Assembly: GCF_002265265.1 (NCBI RefSeq)
Contig: NZ_NOIF01000005.1
Span: 1 to 64,000 of the forward strand
Direction of reading: 5' to 3'
DNA length: 64,000 nucleotides
Source: Photobacterium sanguinicancri
Lineage (GTDB): Bacteria > Pseudomonadota > Gammaproteobacteria > Enterobacterales > Vibrionaceae
The notes beneath the pieces were generated by a model. It was not told where the DNA came from. It worked only from the letters and a program-made list of their open reading frames with translations, and searched no databases. A program made the position numbers and the translations under genes. The stretch's first letter is position 1, and each line of letters opens with the position of its first letter. This document shows positions 59,888 to 64,000 of this stretch, one piece after another.

Positions 59888-61869
59888 TTGCTGAAATAGG
59901 GCACTTTGCTCTGATCATTGCGCTAGGGTTGTCGGTGCTTGCGAGCATTTACCCACTCTATGGTGCAACGACCGGAAATCAGGCAATGATGCGGACAGCA
60001 CGACCACTCACACATGGTGTGTTTGGTATGCTGATGATCTCGTTTGTTATCCTGTGTTGGGGATTTTATAGCAACGATTTTACGATCACGTATGTTGCAA
60101 GTAACTCAAACTCTTTACTGCCTTGGTACTACCGTATAACCGCAGTTTGGGGTGCACACGAAGGTTCGTTACTGCTTTGGGTATTAATCCAAGCGGGTTG
60201 GGCTGCTGCTGTCGCTCGTTTTAGCCGTGGTATGCCGCTAGAATCTGTAGCACGCGTATTGGCAGTCATGGGAATGATTTCAGTGGGCTTCCTACTGTTT
60301 ATTATTGTTACCTCAAACCCATTCCTGCGTACGCTTCCTTATTTCCCTGTTGATGGTCGTGATCTTAACCCGCTTCTACAAGATCCTGGTTTGATCATTC
60401 ACCCACCAATGCTTTACATGGGCTATGTTGGTTTCTCGGTTGCGTTTGCATTTGCGATTGCATCGCTAATGACTGGCCGTCTTGATACGGCTTGGGCGCG
60501 TTGGTCTCGCCCTTGGACAATCGCAGCATGGTCTTTCCTAACATTGGGTATCGCACTAGGTTCATGGTGGGCTTACTATGAATTAGGCTGGGGTGGCTGG
60601 TGGTTCTGGGATCCAGTAGAAAATGCTTCATTTATGCCATGGCTTGCGGGTACGGCATTAATGCACTCGCTATCTGTGACAGAAAAGCGCGGTACATTTA
60701 AAGCTTGGACAGTATTGTTAGCCATCTCAGCATTTTCACTGAGCTTACTGGGTACTTTCCTTGTGCGTTCTGGTGTATTGGTCTCGGTTCACGCCTTTGC
60801 TTCTGACCCTGCACGTGGCATGTTCATCTTAGGTTTCTTGGTTGTTGTTATTGGCGGCTCGTTACTGCTTTACGCTCTGCGTGGCGGTCAAATTCGCTCT
60901 CGTGGTAACTACAGCTTGCTGTCACGTGAAAACCTACTGTTAGCGAATAACTTATTGTTAGTTGCTGGCCTGTTAGTGGTATTAATCGGTACTTTATTAC
61001 CGCTTGTACATAAACAAATTGGTTTGGGCTCGGTATCTATCGGTGCGCCATTCTTTAATACCTTGTTTACTTGGTTAATGATCCCATTTGCTTTCATTTT
61101 GGGTATCGGTCCACTGGTTCGCTGGAAACGCGATCAGATGTCGAGTATTAAAAAACCAATGATCATTTCAGCTTTGATCACTGTACCGTTTGCAATTGGC
61201 TCTATCTACTTGTTGACCGATAAATTCCAAGTGATGGCGGCACTGGGTGTTGCGATGGCGGTTTGGATTATTACACTGCAATGTTATGAAGTTTATGAGC
61301 GAGCAACGCATCGCCATAGTCTAATGACGGGGTTAGGTAAGCTAGGCCGAAGCCATTGGGCTATGGTATTAGGTCACTTAGGTATGGCTGTTACCGTTAT
61401 TGGTATCGCGCTTGTGTCTAACTATGATCTAGAACGTGATGTTCGTATGGCGCCGGGTGAAACCATCAACGTTGAAGGTTACGACTTCCACTTCGCCGGT
61501 GTGCGCGATGCTGACGGTCCAAACTACGACGGTTATATTGCTGACTTTAACATTACTAAATCGGGCAAACGTGTAACGACACTTCATGCAGAAAAACGTT
61601 TCTACAGCGTAGCGCGTTCTATGATGACCGAGGCTGCTATTGACAGTGGTATTACCCGCGACCTTTATGTTGCTATGGGTGAGAAACTGGGTAACGACGG
61701 CGCTTGGGCGGTACGTATTTACTACAAACCATTTGTGAACTGGATTTGGTTCGGTGCAACCTTAATGGCATTGGGCGGCGCAATTGCAATTAGTGATAAG
61801 CGCTACCGTTTCCGTAAAAAAGCGAAGCAACCAGAATCAAGTGATGCTCAAGAAGCTGAGGTGAACTGA
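59884..61869 (+). CDS. ccmF: CcmF, cytochrome c haem lyase subunit
   Basis: 661 residues, about fifteen membrane segments. The haem-handling WWD domain is [29 protein letters not shown] (about 237-265), with the conserved [12 protein letters not shown] stretch (about 176-187) and [11 protein letters not shown] (about 93-103). It attaches haem to apocytochrome with CcmH and CcmI. The stop overlaps ccmG by one base. Confidence 0.97.
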   Translation: MIAEIGHFALIIALGLSVLASIYPLYGATTGNQAMMRTARPLTHGVFGMLMISFVILCWGFYSNDFTITYVASNSNSLLPWYYRITAVWGAHEGSLLLWVLIQAGWAAAVARFSRGMPLESVARVLAVMGMISVGFLLFIIVTSNPFLRTLPYFPVDGRDLNPLLQDPGLIIHPPMLYMGYVGFSVAFAFAIASLMTGRLDTAWARWSRPWTIAAWSFLTLGIALGSWWAYYELGWGGWWFWDPVENASFMPWLAGTALMHSLSVTEKRGTFKAWTVLLAISAFSLSLLGTFLVRSGVLVSVHAFASDPARGMFILGFLVVVIGGSLLLYALRGGQIRSRGNYSLLSRENLLLANNLLLVAGLLVVLIGTLLPLVHKQIGLGSVSIGAPFFNTLFTWLMIPFAFILGIGPLVRWKRDQMSSIKKPMIISALITVPFAIGSIYLLTDKFQVMAALGVAMAVWIITLQCYEVYERATHRHSLMTGLGKLGRSHWAMVLGHLGMAVTVIGIALVSNYDLERDVRMAPGETINVEGYDFHFAGVRDADGPNYDGYIADFNITKSGKRVTTLHAEKRFYSVARSMMTEAAIDSGITRDLYVAMGEKLGNDGAWAVRIYYKPFVNWIWFGATLMALGGAIAISDKRYRFRKKAKQPESSDAQEAEVN

Positions 61870-62423
61870 TGAATAAAAAAGTCTTATTTATCCCACTAGC
61901 TCTGTTTATTGGGTTAGTTGTGATGTTCCTTGTTCAATTAACGCGCAATGCTGGCGGTGATGATCCCACTAAATTGGAATCAGTCTTAGTAGGCAAACCT
62001 GTTCCTCAATTTAAGTTGGAAGATTTAGTTGAAGCAGGCAAGTTGTACGAACAAGGGATTTTCAAAGGTGAGCCATTATTGCTAAACGTATGGGCAACTT
62101 GGTGTCCAACGTGTTATGCCGAGCACTCTTACCTAAATGAGTTGTCAGCTGATGGTGTGAAGATCGTAGGCCTGAACTACAAAGATGATCGCTTAAAAGC
62201 GGTGCAATGGTTGAATGAACTGGGTAACCCTTATGTTCATAGCCTGTTTGATGGTAACGGCATGCTTGGGATGGATCTGGGCGTATATGGTGCGCCAGAA
62301 ACCTTCTTGATCGATGCGAATGGCATTATTCGTTACCGACACGTCGGGGATGTTAACCCGCGTAACTGGTCTGAAAAATTGCAACCTATGTATCAAGCGT
62401 TACTTGAGGAGGCAAAAGGATGA
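61869..62423 (+). CDS. ccmG: CcmG/DsbE, thioredoxin-like thiol reductase
   Basis: 184 residues: an N-terminal anchor (about 5-25) and a thioredoxin fold with active site WCPTC (C79 and C82), followed by the family motif VGLNYKDDR and GVYGAPETFLID with the cis-proline. It keeps apocytochrome and CcmH cysteines reduced. The stop overlaps ccmH. Confidence 0.97.
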   Translation: MNKKVLFIPLALFIGLVVMFLVQLTRNAGGDDPTKLESVLVGKPVPQFKLEDLVEAGKLYEQGIFKGEPLLLNVWATWCPTCYAEHSYLNELSADGVKIVGLNYKDDRLKAVQWLNELGNPYVHSLFDGNGMLGMDLGVYGAPETFLIDANGIIRYRHVGDVNPRNWSEKLQPMYQALLEEAKG

Positions 62424-62935
62424 TGAAACGACTTTCCATTATGCTCGCGAGTTTACTTTTGGTATTAACGGCTTCACTGCCTGCCTATGCTGCGATTGAA
62501 GTACATACTTTCGATAATGTCACTCAGGAAGAAGCTTTCCAAGAGCTAACAGCGACCCTGCGTTGTCCTAAGTGTCAGAATAACACCATTGGTGACTCTG
62601 ATGCCCCACTGGCACAAGATATGCGCCAGAAAGTATATGATATGCTGCAGCAAGGCAAAGAAAAGCAAGATGTCGTTGATTACATGGTTGCCCGTTACGG
62701 TAATTTTGTAACTTATGAACCACCAGTAATGTTATCGACGATTATTCTTTGGCTTGGTCCTTTTTTGTTTATCGCAATTGGTTTCACTGTACTGGTGATG
62801 CGTTCTCGCCGCACTACTGCAACTGATAACACAGCAAAAGCGGATGATTTCGATGAACAAGAAGCAAAGCGCCTTAAAACTTTGCTTGCTGAAATGGAAA
62901 ACACAGAGAATAAAAACGATAAGGTGAAAAAATAA
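62420..62935 (+). CDS. ccmH: CcmH, thiol-disulfide component of the haem lyase
   Basis: 171 residues: signal peptide, conserved RCPKCQN (C49 and C52), MRQKVYDMLQQGKEKQDVVDYMVARYGNFV, and a C-terminal membrane segment (about 110-128) with an acidic tail. It lacks the long TPR part of the E. coli fused CcmH, which is supplied by the separate ccmI gene. Two adjacent ATG codons leave the start open by one residue. Confidence 0.96.
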   Translation: MMKRLSIMLASLLLVLTASLPAYAAIEVHTFDNVTQEEAFQELTATLRCPKCQNNTIGDSDAPLAQDMRQKVYDMLQQGKEKQDVVDYMVARYGNFVTYEPPVMLSTIILWLGPFLFIAIGFTVLVMRSRRTTATDNTAKADDFDEQEAKRLKTLLAEMENTENKNDKVKK

Positions 62936-64000
62936 TGATGTTGTTTTGGATTGCCACGGTCGTTTTGATTCTGATCGCGGTTGCTGTCTTTGTTGTGCCA
63001 ATTTACTCAGGTAAAGAGGAAGATGAAGTTGCAAGCCGTGACGAGCTTAATAAAGCATTTTATAAAGATCGCGTGCGTGAAATCGAACTAGAAACAAGCG
63101 AAGGTATTGTCGAGAAGCAAGGCGATCTTGTGACTGAACTGCAGCAATCGCTACTTGATGATGTTACCGAACAGAAAGAATTGCATGAAAACAATGTATC
63201 AGCAGGACTAGTTATCCCCGGCGTATTGGTGATGATTATGATCAGCTATGGTATGTACTTCAATGTCGGTAACCTCAATAAGGTTGAAGAATGGCAAGAG
63301 GTCGCATCACGTCTACCTGAGCTATCACAACGCTTGATGGGTGAAGCTCAAGACCCGCTTAGCGATGAGGAAATGAATGATCTGACGCTTGCCTTGCGTA
63401 CGCGTTTGCATTCAACACCGGATGATGCAACAGGCTGGCTACTACTTGGCCGTGTCGGTATGGCAAACCGTGATGCCGAAACATCACAAAGTGCGATGAA
63501 GCGTGCTTATGATCTGAATCCTGACGATACTGAAACCCAGCTTGGTTATGCACAGACATTGATGATGATTGGTGATCCTGCACAGGTTGATTTTGTGCGT
63601 TTCCTACTTAAATCAGTGATTAAGCGTGACCATACTAACGTGCGTGCGATGTCTCTTCTGGCCTTTGATGCATTTGAAGATGGGAAGTTTGAGCAAGCAA
63701 TTTCATACTGGACCATGATGAAAAATCTAATCTCACCAGATGACCCTCGTGCCCCAATGTTGAACCGCAGTATTGAACGTGCGCAAGCTCAGTTATCACC
63801 GACAGGTGTGACAGCTAAATCAGTGTCTATTACAGTAGACCTTGATCCTAGTGTTCAATTGCCGCAACAAGGTGTACTGATCATTTCTGCCCATGATGAG
63901 AATGGTTCACCAATGCCTATCGCCGCGCGTCGTGTACCATTATCAGGGAGCTTTCCAGTAACGATAACGCTCGATGATAATGACAGCATGATCCCTGAGC
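62935..64000 (+). CDS. ccmI: CcmI, apocytochrome chaperone (3' end beyond the window)
   Basis: The first 355 codons are present; the gene continues past base 64000. The N-terminus has two membrane segments (MMLFWIATVVLILIAVAVFVVP and around 90-110), the cytoplasmic loop has FYKDRVREIELETSEGIV, and a TPR region (about 150-260, GWLLLGRVGMANRDAETSQSAMKRAY) follows. CcmI binds the C-terminus of apocytochrome c and passes it to the lyase. It starts one base inside the ccmH stop; ATG 62938 is an alternative. Confidence 0.93.
   Translation, partial: MMLFWIATVVLILIAVAVFVVPIYSGKEEDEVASRDELNKAFYKDRVREIELETSEGIVEKQGDLVTELQQSLLDDVTEQKELHENNVSAGLVIPGVLVMIMISYGMYFNVGNLNKVEEWQEVASRLPELSQRLMGEAQDPLSDEEMNDLTLALRTRLHSTPDDATGWLLLGRVGMANRDAETSQSAMKRAYDLNPDDTETQLGYAQTLMMIGDPAQVDFVRFLLKSVIKRDHTNVRAMSLLAFDAFEDGKFEQAISYWTMMKNLISPDDPRAPMLNRSIERAQAQLSPTGVTAKSVSITVDLDPSVQLPQQGVLIISAHDENGSPMPIAARRVPLSGSFPVTITLDDNDSMIPE

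Noticed and set aside
1-64000. tRNA, rRNA, CRISPR, insertion sequences, prophage
   Set aside because: No cloverleaf or rRNA-like segment, no spaced direct-repeat array, and no transposase or integrase was seen.

Overview
The window looks like a Vibrionaceae chromosome, most likely Photobacterium or a close relative. The gene content and order are those of the Vibrio-type polar flagellum: FlrA/FlrB/FlrC regulators, sigma-54 and sigma-28 promoters, FlhF/FlhG pole-number control, a ParC/ParP chemotaxis-array positioning pair, and a cytochrome c maturation (ccm) operon directly downstream. The genus is an inference from gene content; no rRNA or other phylogenetic marker is present.

Layout. (1) 1-1601: a YraQ/ArsP-type (DUF318) permease on the minus strand, divergent from a small ArsR-family repressor, with two near-identical operator-like inverted repeats between and beside them. 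(2) 1619-5234: minus-strand flgN, flgM and flgA, divergent from cheV and cheR. (3) 5538-16404: rod, hook and ring genes flgBCDE, flgFGHIJ and flgKL. (4) 16506-18620: a minus-strand TPR plus glycosyltransferase-like gene between flgL and the flagellins. (5) 18930-24100: two flagellins, then flaG, fliD, flaI and fliS. (6) 24274-28366: flrA and flrBC. (7) 28549-34534: fliEFGHIJ. (8) 34655-42084: fliKLMNOPQR-flhB. (9) 42336-55783: flhA, flhF, flhG, fliA, cheY, cheZ, cheA, cheB, parC, parP, cheW and a DUF2802 gene. (10) 55800-56950: a minus-strand pair, a second FliK-like gene followed by flhX (an isolated FlhB C-terminal domain). (11) 57059-64000: ccmABCDEFGH and a ccmI cut by the window end.

The regulatory cascade can be read from the DNA. 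FlrA (no recognisable sigma-54 site) should start the cascade. Sigma-54 type -24/-12 elements (GG-N10-GC) lie upstream of flrBC, flgB, flgF, flgK, the first flagellin, fliK and flhA. Sigma-28 type elements (TAAA-N15-GCCG) lie upstream of flgM and the second flagellin. FliA and its antagonist FlgM are therefore both encoded here, and FlgM lies under sigma-28 control. The two flagellins are under different sigma factors, as in V. cholerae.

Most of the window is ordinary, complete flagellar biology. The parts that deserve attention are: the fliK-like/flhX pair at the end of the chemotaxis operon; the NPEH (rather than NPTH) autocleavage motif in the main FlhB; the TPR-glycosyltransferase gene beside the flagellins; three copies of a DEF-x-RLLDELHG motif in CheA; a six-unit 15-bp repeat in the N-terminus of FliI; the duplicated operator around the arsR/permease pair; the structured leader of the sigma-54 flagellin; and an intrinsic-terminator-like hairpin between cheA and cheB.
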